Assembly: GCA_964571605.1 (NCBI GenBank)
Contig: CAZNCS010000034.1
Coordinates: forward strand, 1 to 25,109
Direction of reading: 5' to 3'
Source: Leptospira_B sp964571605
GTDB taxonomy: Bacteria; Spirochaetota; Leptospiria; Leptospirales; Leptospiraceae
Length of the DNA: 25,109 nucleotides
The position numbers were made by a program, and so were the translations under genes. Of the stretch, positions 16,701 through 24,470 are shown piece after piece. A model generated the notes under the pieces. The model made no database searches. It was not told where the DNA came from and saw only the letters and a list, made by a program, of their open reading frames with translations. Positions within the stretch are counted from its first letter, which is position 1; every line of letters begins with the position of its first letter.

Positions 16701-19459
16701 CCTAGTTTATCCACCACGTAAACCTTGGAGTGGATTTTATTTTTAACGGCAACCCATCCTTCGTTTTGTACAGCGACTAGATACTGAGATGGAAAAATTT
16801 TAAAACTTCTGCCGACCGTTTGGATTTCTCCGTTCGGATCCTTCCATTCCATTTCCAAATCCAAAGAATGTACACTTTCCAATTTTTTCGGAATCGAAAT
16901 CTTTTCGGATAAAAAGCCGTTTGTATCCGTTTTGCTTTGGAACTGTGCAAACCCTTGTTTTTTAGGAACTTGGCTCTCTGTATCTTCTCCCTCGTCTACT
17001 TCGTAATATTGTGATAAAGAAAGAGCCGCCTTTCCGTTGGAAAATTCTAAATCGGGATAGGAAGAAAATTTTGCTCCTCCTATATTTTTTAAAGAAGAAC
17101 GTACAGTGACCGGCAATAGACCCGCTTTTCCTCCCGACAAATAACTGATTTTCCCTGAAATAGGAATCTCTTTCGGAGCAACCAATTGATTCGGATCCGC
17201 TTGTAATTCTCCTTTTAATAAAGGAAGTCTGAATTGAGCGGAAGTAAATGATCCGGATAAAACCGATTGTCCCTTAGGCAATTTCAAATAAATGGAATAT
17301 TCCCCTAAAATCGCGTCTTTTGGAATGTTAAATTTAGTTTCCGCAGTAAATGAATCGGACCAGCGCAAAGGAAATTCGTATTTTTGACCGGTAGCATTGT
17401 GTTGAATCGTAACATCACTTGGAATTTCATTCGAATTCGGATAACGAAAACCCAATGGATCCGTTTTTCGCAGCACATGATTCATATGCACGGTTTCCCC
17501 TTCTCTAAAAAGGGAACGATCTAATATGGTTCTATATTTATACTCTCCGTTATACGTATTATAACTGAGTTTGTATCTCCAAGACTCGATTCCATTATTC
17601 CAGCTTGTATGCAAAAAGGAAAAATCATCTCCCTTTTTACCTAAAAGAAAAAGCCCTCCGTAAAACGGTTCATTATTACAAGATCGGATTTTTTCTCCCT
17701 CCTGTAGGTCTTTGATTTGAAGCTGTCCGCTTGAATCTGTAATTCCTTTGAATAAAAGATTGGCTCCACAATCGTAGACGGCAATCTCCGCAGCATCTAC
17801 GGGCAAACCTTTATCCAAAGAAGTCACCCAAACCAAGGAAGAAGTTTTTCCCCATTTGAAATGAACGCTTAAATTCGTGACCAATGCCGCAGTTCTTACG
17901 TAATACGGCTTCTTATCCTCGTGTAGAGCTTGCCCCAAAATGGGACTTTCAATTTCTATAATATGCAATCCGCTTCTTTTTAAAGGGATTCCGATTACTT
18001 CGAATCGTTTTACTCCGTTTGCAGATGGGATCGCAAATTTTTTAGAATTAGTGTCTTTCGATTCAAAGACGGATAAATGGTGATCGTATGATTTTCCCTT
18101 TTGCAACCAATACATTAAGGATTTTACTTCGGAAGATCCTATAACCAGCGATTTGGCGCTGAGCGGCTTTTGGAGAGTTTTATTTTCCTCCTTCGATCCG
18201 GAGATTTTGCCTAAAAATTCTTTTCCTTCTTTTTTTAGTTTTCCCCATTGCTCGTGAATCAATTCCCCTTCTCCATCCGGAGCCAAAGGATTAAGATGTT
18301 CTGCCGGAATAGGAACTTCTATATTTCTAACTGTAACCGGCAAAAGAGCTTCCGGATACTTTTCGACAATTCCAAAATCGGACGCGAATTTCGCCAATGG
18401 AGGATATTCATCCGTATGAAATGTAAGTGGAAAAGATGTGATATTTTGGAGAGGCCTTCCCATATCATCCGAAATTCCTTTCGGTAACACCACCTGAAAC
18501 TCCGAATTGGCCGGCAAGGGACTCGGAAAGTTGATCGAATAGGAATAATAATCTTCTTGTTCCGACTCTTTCTTTTGAATCGGTATAATTTTTCCTTCTT
18601 TTGTCTTGAGATAAATTTGATTTTTCCAAGCGTGATTGATTGGAGAAGAAAATTGTAAAGAGACTGTAGAAATAGGAACACAACCCGCTTCCGCATTGAC
18701 TCTCTCACAAATTAATTCTGCAGTAAATCCGGAACGAACCTCGAACATAGTTCCCCAGTCCGAAGAACTTTGGATCCCCGATTCAGAACGAAGTCCTTTT
18801 TCCACAACCAAACGAAGTTTGGAATTTGCAGGAAACATTTGTCTTGCTCCTAAAACAAACGTAGTTTTCGATTTTAATTCATAACCGGCGATTTTAAGAA
18901 TTTTATCTCTTTCTTTTCCTTGGATGATTCGAATTGGAATTTTATTACCCAATCCTTCCAAAACGAACCAAACTTTTTCATTTAGATCGGAAAGTTTAAG
19001 CTCCGCATCGAATTGTAGGACAAAAATTTGGTCTTCCGAAATTATAGCCCCTTGGTACGGACTGACTCTGGAGACAGTCGGACCTCCAGTATGAAAACTG
19101 AATACTTTTCCGGATTCCAATATGTTTCCTGAAATGGATTTTATGGAATTGGTGGTGAATTTACAGAGCACACCTCCTTTCAAAGGAGAAGAAAACTCGT
19201 ATACCCAATCCACTTCCGTGACCCATCTTTCCTCTCCCGGAACGGGACAATCGATCTTAAAAGGAGAAACCGCTTTTTTAGGATCTCCCAAAGGCACCAT
19301 TGCTTCTTTAAAAAGCGCATGCACCTGTCCTATATTTTTGATTTCTCCCTGGGGAGAAAAAGAGAATTGCACTTTCCCGGATTGTGAGAAAAGAGTTCGT
19401 GAGTTTAAAAAAACGAATAGAGAAAAAAAGCCAAAAAGAAGAAGAGAACGGATGCGCAA
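13769..19459 (-). CDS. Bacterial alpha-2-macroglobulin (thioester protease inhibitor)
   Basis: This very large (1896-residue) periplasmic protein belongs to the bacterial alpha-2-macroglobulin family (YfhM-like), which traps attacking proteases through a bait region and a reactive thioester. The thioester motif CMEQ is at 1447-1450 within YPYTCMEQKLS (E. coli YfhM-type proteins have CLEQ). Other signatures are PEKKKYEPGDIAKFQVRMPF in the middle and the segment after the GGGGGQSS loop (FWKTDLEPDSSGELEIEVPL). A signal peptide (RIRSLLLFGFFSLFVFL) is present, but no cysteine follows, so unlike E. coli YfhM it is not a lipoprotein by sequence. The start is a TTG at 19459, preceded by AAGG and GAGAGG. 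It forms a couple with pbpC 19 bases downstream. A gap of 159 bases separates it from the upstream tldE gene. Confidence 0.9.
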   Translation of the reverse strand: MRIRSLLLFGFFSLFVFLNSRTLFSQSGKVQFSFSPQGEIKNIGQVHALFKEAMVPLGDPKKAVSPFKIDCPVPGEERWVTEVDWVYEFSSPLKGGVLCKFTTNSIKSISGNILESGKVFSFHTGGPTVSRVSPYQGAIISEDQIFVLQFDAELKLSDLNEKVWFVLEGLGNKIPIRIIQGKERDKILKIAGYELKSKTTFVLGARQMFPANSKLRLVVEKGLRSESGIQSSSDWGTMFEVRSGFTAELICERVNAEAGCVPISTVSLQFSSPINHAWKNQIYLKTKEGKIIPIQKKESEQEDYYSYSINFPSPLPANSEFQVVLPKGISDDMGRPLQNITSFPLTFHTDEYPPLAKFASDFGIVEKYPEALLPVTVRNIEVPIPAEHLNPLAPDGEGELIHEQWGKLKKEGKEFLGKISGSKEENKTLQKPLSAKSLVIGSSEVKSLMYWLQKGKSYDHHLSVFESKDTNSKKFAIPSANGVKRFEVIGIPLKRSGLHIIEIESPILGQALHEDKKPYYVRTAALVTNLSVHFKWGKTSSLVWVTSLDKGLPVDAAEIAVYDCGANLLFKGITDSSGQLQIKDLQEGEKIRSCNNEPFYGGLFLLGKKGDDFSFLHTSWNNGIESWRYKLSYNTYNGEYKYRTILDRSLFREGETVHMNHVLRKTDPLGFRYPNSNEIPSDVTIQHNATGQKYEFPLRWSDSFTAETKFNIPKDAILGEYSIYLKLPKGQSVLSGSFTSAQFRLPLLKGELQADPNQLVAPKEIPISGKISYLSGGKAGLLPVTVRSSLKNIGGAKFSSYPDLEFSNGKAALSLSQYYEVDEGEDTESQVPKKQGFAQFQSKTDTNGFLSEKISIPKKLESVHSLDLEMEWKDPNGEIQTVGRSFKIFPSQYLVAVQNEGWVAVKNKIHSKVYVVDKLGVPVSGKRIKVKGWGVRYVSHRKRIVGGYYSYDHRTERKDVGEVCSGVTDSLGLFDCQGSVTQAGQLFLEAQVEGEESYAHTSVWVVNEKDLWFGSTDHDRMDLIPEKKKYEPGDIAKFQVRMPFKTATALVTVEREGVFRSFVQTLNGNQPIIEIPIEKHYGPNIFVSVLAVRGRIDAPKPTSLVDLAKPAFRLGIAEIQVGWKPFELELKVSSDKQEYRPREKAKIKVKLSEKEKSLWKGAKITLAAVDESLLELKQNLSWDLLSAMMAPRGLDVNTSTAQMFIVGRRHFGLKSLPPGGGGGQSSTRELFDTLLFWKTDLEPDSSGELEIEVPLNDSLSSFRIVAIGISGANSFGTSSASIRTSQEILAYASASPFVRNGDLTRAGVSLKNTSAKSVSLDLSVKTVPDLSLQKKSITLGPNASETVLWEFEIPKDISEIKYEFKTEANSISWKDSFLWTQKVETPVPLQTLQANFYQLKPSVKIPLQEPANAEPNRGRVDISFYPSLVAGPLEGIRDYMTLYPYTCMEQKLSKSISLGDSDLWQETVKQIPKYLDSDGLLRFFPDSYSYGSVSLTAYALLLSSESNWEIPEKSRQIMIGALNRFIDGTLYRSSPLATTDTLLRKISALEAVSKFSSIESSKIRAIETDPNRLPIESLISIRNLYKQVNWDSKQRKKVDDVLRSKLRVQGSSYELSADGSYLWWLLSSRDTASARFLNSILNDGTWKEETPKLLRGFLNNSKTGRFDLTTANAFAALAFRKYRETYESNSVSGIVKTNLASKEKEFDWKNKEGTLSYEFPKGESQLEITQDGQGEPYAYVKTISALPLKKSIDSGLRVEKEILDAEGKPKSAFKEGDIVKVRLKIKSEFSISWLAVKDPIPAGASILGSGLGRDSALLSQTNKDRWWDNPSFVERKFEGVTAYYEYFYPGESTYEYVYRINSPGNFRLPPTRVEAMYQPEVFSLIPNSDMSILPNR

Positions 19460-19618
19460 ACCTTAGCACCTCTCCGGTAAGAATGGGTTCTTTCTTCCCA
19501 TAGTCCAAACGGCTCTGCAAGCAAGAAATTTACCACTCCAGAATATGAAACCGCAAGCGCTACGAAACGGAATATTCGAGTGCTTAGAGAAAGATTCGAG
19601 TTTTACGAGAGGAAAGGT
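19460..19618. other. Gap between tldE and the A2M gene
   Basis: This 159-base stretch on the minus strand carries the A2M ribosome-binding region (GAGAGG/AAGG next to the TTG start). I see no clear terminator and no convincing sigma-70 promoter, so whether A2M-pbpC is a separate transcript from tldD-tldE is open. Confidence 0.3.
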
Positions 19619-20956
19619 TTAGCCGGCAATATGAACCTCTTCTACCAAAATATCAGGGACTTTGATAGAAGAGTAACTATCCGAATACTCGTTGGATAAA
19701 CCGCCGATTTTACGAATCAAATCGAAATAATTCGTATTCATGGTGATACGATCCACTGCGTGTTGGAGTTCCCCGTTTTTATAATAAAAACCTTGGATGC
19801 CTATGGAAATTTCTCCGGAAACCGCGCTGCAGCCTGCTCCACCTTCTAACTTAGTAATTAAGATACAATTGGACGCGGATCCGAGTAAGTCCTGTCTGGT
19901 TTTATTTCCCAAAGGAACGATCATATTGGAAAAAGAAGTTCCCGCCCTTCCGGAATACGATCTAACGCCATGACCGGTGGGAGATACTCCTTCTTTTTTC
20001 GCGGACTCCAAATTGTATAGGAAGGATTTGAGAATGCCTTTTTCCAAAACTTTTGTTTGAGAAGAAGTTAAAATTCCTTCCGCGTCTATCAAACGGGATC
20101 CGGGATAATCAGGAATATGAGGTTCACAATAAATACTGAATATAGGAGAAGCGATCTCCTGATTCAATTTCCCGACCAATCTAGACGACCCTTTTTGTAC
20201 AGAATCTGCAAAATAGGGAGATGAGAACATACCGATCAACTGAGAACTAATTCGATTGCTTAAAACGACTGAATACAGACCGCTTTGGACTGGTTTTGCC
20301 CCGAGTAATTCTGTTCCGCGTAATGCCGCTTCTTTTGCAATGGAATCCGGATCGAATTTGGAAAGATCTCGACCAGAACGATAATAACTTCCCATTTTTT
20401 TAATTTCGCCGTCCGCAACAACCAAACCAGTCCCAGTATAAGCTACGTTGGATTCTTTTTTGACAAAAACTCCTTTGGAGTTTGCGACTAAACTTTGAGA
20501 CGAACTTTTTCCAACACCTACATGAGGAACATTCTCTACTCTAGAATCGGAAGCCCAGGCAGCCTCGTCCAAGGTAAGCCCTAGTTTCCTCATCCAATCA
20601 AAATCCAATTTTTCGAGTTCCGGATTAAAATGTTTTAAATCTAAGTTCGGTATAATTTGAGAACCAGGAAGTTCCATATCCAAAGGATCGGTGATTTCCG
20701 TTTGATCCATTGCGTCCCGAATCATCTGAGATAAAGCTTCTTTGCTAAATCTTTCACTATAGGAATATCCGGGACGAGAATTATTCAAAACACGTATCCC
20801 AACTCCTCTAGACCGGGAAGTTTCCGTAGAAGTAATTCTACCTTTGAATACTTCTATTCCTATATCTTCTGAGTCGGTAGCGATCAGATCGAACGCATCC
20901 ATCCCGAAACGTTTTCCTTCTTCTAGGACGAAATGAGCGGCTTGTTCCAGATTCAT
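19619..20956 (-). CDS. tldE: TldE/PmbA, regulatory subunit of the TldD-TldE metalloprotease
   Basis: TldE forms a heterodimer with TldD that hydrolyses unfolded or modified peptides, known from microcin B17 maturation and CcdA antitoxin degradation. The 445-residue protein lacks the HExxxH site, as expected of the TldE subunit. It shows family segments such as SRSRGVGIRV, the GVSPTGHGVRSYSG region and the C-terminal GGAGCSAVSGEISIGIQGFYY stretch. An open frame reaches further upstream, to 21040. The true start is the ATG at 20956, because AGGAGG lies eight bases before it and its TAATG junction overlaps the tldD stop by one base. That overlap implies translational coupling and equal expression. 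Confidence 0.93.
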   Translation of the reverse strand: MNLEQAAHFVLEEGKRFGMDAFDLIATDSEDIGIEVFKGRITSTETSRSRGVGIRVLNNSRPGYSYSERFSKEALSQMIRDAMDQTEITDPLDMELPGSQIIPNLDLKHFNPELEKLDFDWMRKLGLTLDEAAWASDSRVENVPHVGVGKSSSQSLVANSKGVFVKKESNVAYTGTGLVVADGEIKKMGSYYRSGRDLSKFDPDSIAKEAALRGTELLGAKPVQSGLYSVVLSNRISSQLIGMFSSPYFADSVQKGSSRLVGKLNQEIASPIFSIYCEPHIPDYPGSRLIDAEGILTSSQTKVLEKGILKSFLYNLESAKKEGVSPTGHGVRSYSGRAGTSFSNMIVPLGNKTRQDLLGSASNCILITKLEGGAGCSAVSGEISIGIQGFYYKNGELQHAVDRITMNTNYFDLIRKIGGLSNEYSDSYSSIKVPDILVEEVHIAG

Positions 20957-22338
20957 TAACGTCCTCCTACTAATATTTCGTCCACTTTCAAAGACGGTTG
21001 GCCTACCGTGACAGGTATCGACCCGGATGCGGCTCCACAAGTACCTGCGGCCAATTCCAAATCGTTTCCTACCATGGAAATTTTAGGAAGAATTTCATGG
21101 CCTTTACCGATTAAAGTTGCACCTCTAACCGGTTCCGCCACTTTTCCATTTCGGATAACGTATCCTTCTTCCACTGCAAAATTGAATTCGCCTGTGGCGG
21201 GATTTACGGAACCTCCGCCCATTCTTTTTGCATATAGGCCAAAATCCACGGATGTTAGCATATCGGTAAGTTTATCCTCTCCCGCAGCTATGTATGTATT
21301 TCTCATTCTGGATACGGGAGCATATTGGTAAGATTCTCTTCTTCCACTTCCTGTTCGAGGCACACCTGTTTCCATGGCTCCTATCTTATCCGCCAAATAT
21401 CCTTTTAAAATTCCTTTTTGGATAAGAAGAGTTCTTTGTGTAGGCATCCCCTCATCGTCCACACGAATGGTTCCGTATTGGCTCTCAATGGTTCCGTCGT
21501 CGTATGCTGTTAAACAAGATTGAGCGATTTGTTCGTTTAGTTTTCCTACAAAAGGAGAAGACTTTTTACGGATAGCTTCTGTTTCCAGAGGATGTCCGCA
21601 GGCTTCATGAAAGATAACTCCTCCAAAACCGTTCCCCATAATCACAGGCATTTTTTTCCCTTCTATATAACCCGCGTCCAGCATAAACATTGCTCTTTCG
21701 CCGGCACTTCTAGCCAGATCTTCCACAGGAAGTCCTTCAAAAAATTCGAAACCTTTTACCGCGCCTGGAGATTCGCTGGCTACAAATCTTTCTCCGTCTT
21801 TTTCGGCGGTAACTGATAAATAAAACCGGCTGCGAATTCTTAAATCTTCCACCCAAAGTCCGTCGGAATTAGCGATCAAGACGTTAGTCACAATATCGGA
21901 AGCGCTAACTCCCACTTGAACAATTTTAGAAGATACTTTTCTTGCGATCTGATCCGCAGTTTGTAGGATTTCCAACCTACGAAAAGGAGGAACTTTTCGA
22001 GGATCATGAACATTCCCACCAAAAGACGTTTTGGAAGGTTGGCCAGGTAATACGAATCCGTTTGCGGAACCGGAAACTTCTCCTCTGGAGTTTGCAAGTA
22101 AATGAATCAATGAAAGTAGATGATCCAGATCGTCGTTACTAGTATATGCATACAACACGTCCGTTCCGTAAACGAGTCGGATTCCGATTCCATAATCTGT
22201 TGCAGCAAGGGATTGTTCTATTTTTTGATCGCGTAATGCAATTGAGGAATTTCTAGATTCTTCTTCGTAGATTTCTACAAAGTCCGCTTTTCGGTTTTTG
22301 CCGGCGTCAATCAGAGTTTCGATATTTGTTTGATTCAT
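20956..22338 (-). CDS. tldD: TldD, catalytic zinc metalloprotease subunit
   Basis: This is the catalytic partner of TldE. The zinc motif is HEACGH (His244, Glu245, His249), and the third ligand is probably Cys434 in GTCGAASG, as in the known structures of the family. Length 460 residues is normal (E. coli about 480). Other recognised features are TDYGIGIRLVYG near the N-terminus, FVASESPG, and the C-terminal DEILVGG. There is no signal peptide, so it is cytoplasmic. It is followed by tldE with a TAATG overlap. HIT lies 57 bases upstream on the same strand. No obvious small precursor peptide for TldD/E lies in the window. Confidence 0.95.
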   Translation of the reverse strand: MNQTNIETLIDAGKNRKADFVEIYEEESRNSSIALRDQKIEQSLAATDYGIGIRLVYGTDVLYAYTSNDDLDHLLSLIHLLANSRGEVSGSANGFVLPGQPSKTSFGGNVHDPRKVPPFRRLEILQTADQIARKVSSKIVQVGVSASDIVTNVLIANSDGLWVEDLRIRSRFYLSVTAEKDGERFVASESPGAVKGFEFFEGLPVEDLARSAGERAMFMLDAGYIEGKKMPVIMGNGFGGVIFHEACGHPLETEAIRKKSSPFVGKLNEQIAQSCLTAYDDGTIESQYGTIRVDDEGMPTQRTLLIQKGILKGYLADKIGAMETGVPRTGSGRRESYQYAPVSRMRNTYIAAGEDKLTDMLTSVDFGLYAKRMGGGSVNPATGEFNFAVEEGYVIRNGKVAEPVRGATLIGKGHEILPKISMVGNDLELAAGTCGAASGSIPVTVGQPSLKVDEILVGGR

Positions 22339-22395
22339 GTTCTGCTTCTTTAGACCGAAATTTTTTCAGAGAATCGATTCGCTTTTAAATAAGAT

Positions 22396-22812
22396 TCATT
22401 CGAATTTTGGAAAAGGAATACCGACCGGAGCCTCAGCCAAACCTTCCAAAGCCAAACGAATGTACTCGGGTCCCTTTATTTCTTCGTATCGAGGTACCAA
22501 ATGAAAATGCATATGCTCCACTTTCTCCGCAATCAATACTGTGTAAATTTTGGGAGGAGAAAATCGAGTCTGGATCCAATCCGACGCAAATCGAAATGTT
22601 TCTCCTAGATCCTCGAACTCTTTAGAGTCCCAATCTGAATATTTTTCCCGATGTAAAATCGGCTCCACATACAAATAGCCGGGGATTTTTTTATCTTCCG
22701 GGGCGTGACGCACTAGAAAGGATCGATTTCTGAAAAGAAGACCGTAGATCAACTTTTCTTGATGAATATCGCAAATGGGACAATTCAGAGAGAAATTTTC
22801 AGGCCCGGCCAA
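22396..22812 (-). CDS. HIT-family nucleotide-binding protein
   Basis: HIT (histidine triad) proteins are nucleotide hydrolases or transferases. This 138-residue protein carries the triad HMHFHLVP at 100-107 (His100, His102, His104), with the catalytic histidine within it. An N-terminal CPIC at 11-14 looks like half of a zinc site seen in some HIT proteins. It has no signal peptide. The start is a TTG at 22812, three bases after the stop of the upstream gene. GGAG eight bases before it, inside the upstream gene's end, strongly supports this non-ATG start and suggests coupling. Substrate cannot be inferred. Confidence 0.88.
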   Translation of the reverse strand: MAGPENFSLNCPICDIHQEKLIYGLLFRNRSFLVRHAPEDKKIPGYLYVEPILHREKYSDWDSKEFEDLGETFRFASDWIQTRFSPPKIYTVLIAEKVEHMHFHLVPRYEEIKGPEYIRLALEGLAEAPVGIPFPKFE

Positions 22813-22815
22813 AAA

Positions 22816-23286
22816 TCAGACTCCGGAACCTTGGGATATATAAGATTTGTATCTTTCATACACCCTGATTATATACTCTGTATTCGAGCAAAAGCGTATG
22901 ATACAACGGTAAAAATGATATCTTTCCATATCCAAGATCTCATTATCCTTGGATTTTTGTTCTTGGAGAAGAGATTTGAACATTCCCAGAAACAGGGCTC
23001 TTTCTCTTCGATTGTATCCTTCCTGAGAATACTTGACCCCTTCCAGAATGCTTACGAATTTTTCCGCGGAAGCCCGCAAAGATTCGGGAGAAGACAGAAA
23101 GGTCTCTTTCTCTTCCGGGGAAAATGTGGAAAGGTAATCGTGGAATAATGTGAGCTGTATCGCTTCTACAAGAGAGTTGGTTTTTGCTTTCGTTTCCGTA
23201 TAAAACGGAGTTCGGATACTGTATTCCACGAAATCCTGCCAGGAAGATTTTGTGGTTTGTATTTTATGAAGTTCGTGAATGCTCAT
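22816..23286 (-). CDS. Protein of unknown function, 156 aa, upstream of HIT gene
   Basis: I do not recognise this family. The protein is soluble-looking, with no signal peptide or membrane segment, and is rich in helix-forming and aromatic residues. The C-terminus (RYHFYRCIIRFCSN through VYERYKSY) is basic and aromatic, and the centre (SPEEKETFLSSPESL) is acidic. The ATG at 23286 lacks a clear Shine-Dalgarno sequence. Its last codons contain the ribosome-binding site of the HIT gene, so both are expressed together. It is divergent from the membrane protein gene at 23358, with 71 bases between the starts, where their promoters must overlap. That it is a real gene rests on this coupling and its typical codon use. 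Confidence 0.7.
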   Translation of the reverse strand: MSIHELHKIQTTKSSWQDFVEYSIRTPFYTETKAKTNSLVEAIQLTLFHDYLSTFSPEEKETFLSSPESLRASAEKFVSILEGVKYSQEGYNRRERALFLGMFKSLLQEQKSKDNEILDMERYHFYRCIIRFCSNTEYIIRVYERYKSYISQGSGV

Positions 23287-23357
23287 GTTTTTATTTTTGC
23301 GCTTTTCAGTTTAGTGTTTTCGCTTATTGTATGAGTAATACAGGAAAAAAGGCCTCT

Positions 23358-24197
23358 ATGTCAAAGGTTTTACGCAGATTCGTTTCGCTTTTCTTTCTAC
23401 TAACGCCCCTGGCTTTGTATTCGGCCCAAACCTCCGCAGGGGATATGCTCGACTCCTTTTTAGAATGGGCCGGACATCCTGTCCTGGCAGAAAAAAGGAT
23501 AGTACGCATTTTTGCCCAGGAATATATGGACGATCTGCAAAAAGAGGCAGAGTTCAAACTAGAACTACTTCTTTCGAATCCTCCGGGAAATCCTGCCAAG
23601 TTTAAACAATGGAATAAACAAGTCCGGCAGGAGTTATTGGAATTACATCGGATCGGAGGTATAAGATACGATTTTCCGGAGATCGGAACAAATACAATTT
23701 TGGTCGAAGGGGAAACCTTTCCTAAAGATTCCTACGAATTCCAGATTCCGAATGGAAAAGTAGAATACTATTTTAAATCCTCCCCTTCCCAATCTTTCGA
23801 TAAATGGACAGAATTCAAATTAGAAGGTAGTTTCATTTTGTACACGGAATCCGGCGCCTTATTGTATTATAAGGAAGGCCAAAGGTTTCCGATTCAAAAT
23901 TTGGATATCGGCGAAATCCGTTCTTTGTACCAAACAGAAAAAAAACGCCATTCTGAAACCGCATATTTTGCGGAAAACAAAACCATTTTATTTTATTTTC
24001 AGAATCATAACGTTTTCCCATTTTACGCATTGCTAATTTCAAAATTTCTACTATTTGTTTTAGCTGGAATTATAATTATCTTATACTTCAATCGTTTTTG
24101 GACCTTCTTAAAAGACCAAACTCGACGCAGTCATAAAGCTGAAATCTCATTCTTAAGAAAGAAAGAGAAGGCGAACGAAAACTATCTATCCGATTGA
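23358..24197 (+). CDS. Unknown exported protein with C-terminal membrane anchor
   Basis: I do not recognise this family. An open frame starts as far back as 23184, but that part runs antisense through the preceding gene. I choose the ATG at 23358: AAGG lies five bases upstream, and the product then begins with a clear signal peptide (MSKVLRRFVSLFFLLTPLAL, cleavage near YSA). An ATG at 23331 is the alternative. The mature part (about 230 residues) is probably periplasmic, with a single helix at about 216-240 (LLISKFLLFVLAGIIIILYF) and a basic cytoplasmic tail of about 35 residues. This is a type I topology. It is 273 bases upstream of recA and may share no function with it. Confidence 0.75.
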   Translation: MSKVLRRFVSLFFLLTPLALYSAQTSAGDMLDSFLEWAGHPVLAEKRIVRIFAQEYMDDLQKEAEFKLELLLSNPPGNPAKFKQWNKQVRQELLELHRIGGIRYDFPEIGTNTILVEGETFPKDSYEFQIPNGKVEYYFKSSPSQSFDKWTEFKLEGSFILYTESGALLYYKEGQRFPIQNLDIGEIRSLYQTEKKRHSETAYFAENKTILFYFQNHNVFPFYALLISKFLLFVLAGIIIILYFNRFWTFLKDQTRRSHKAEISFLRKKEKANENYLSD

Positions 24198-24470
24198 GCT
24201 GCATTTTTTGCGGTCCTTTTCACTACAAGCACATTTACTATACAAATATTTGCATTTTTTTCAATATCCTTCTCATTTTTTGGGTGACATAAGATAAACG
24301 GAAAGAGAAACTTTTCCCAGGGAATCGGAAGGATTTTTCGTAGAGCTCTGGAATTTGTCCGGGTTACCGAGTATCCTTCCCTCAATAAAACATTGGATTC
24401 CCTAAAATAGTGCGCGCAAGTTAATTGCAGGGGGAACCGGTTCTTGGCAAGAGAAGGAGCTAAAGAGTCC
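24198..24470 (+). promoter_or_regulatory. recA upstream region
   Basis: The 273-base gap is AT-rich at its left end. It has a perfect 10-bp palindrome CAAATATTTG at 24243-24252, a weak -10-like TAAAAT at 24403-24408, and an AAGGAG ribosome-binding site at 24454-24459. I found no match to TTTG-N5-CAAA, the box reported for the L. interrogans recA promoter. The antisense frame in this gap is not convincing as a gene. Confidence 0.45.

Noticed and set aside
13769..19459. Several open frames opposite the A2M gene
   Set aside because: All lie antisense within one long gene with intact family motifs and have no supporting sites.
22371..22380. GAATCGATTC palindrome between HIT and tldD
   Set aside because: It is only 10 bp with no U-run and no nearby promoter signal, so it is likely chance.
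23184..23357. N-terminal extension of the membrane protein
   Set aside because: It runs antisense through the 156-aa gene and hides the signal peptide that begins at 23358.
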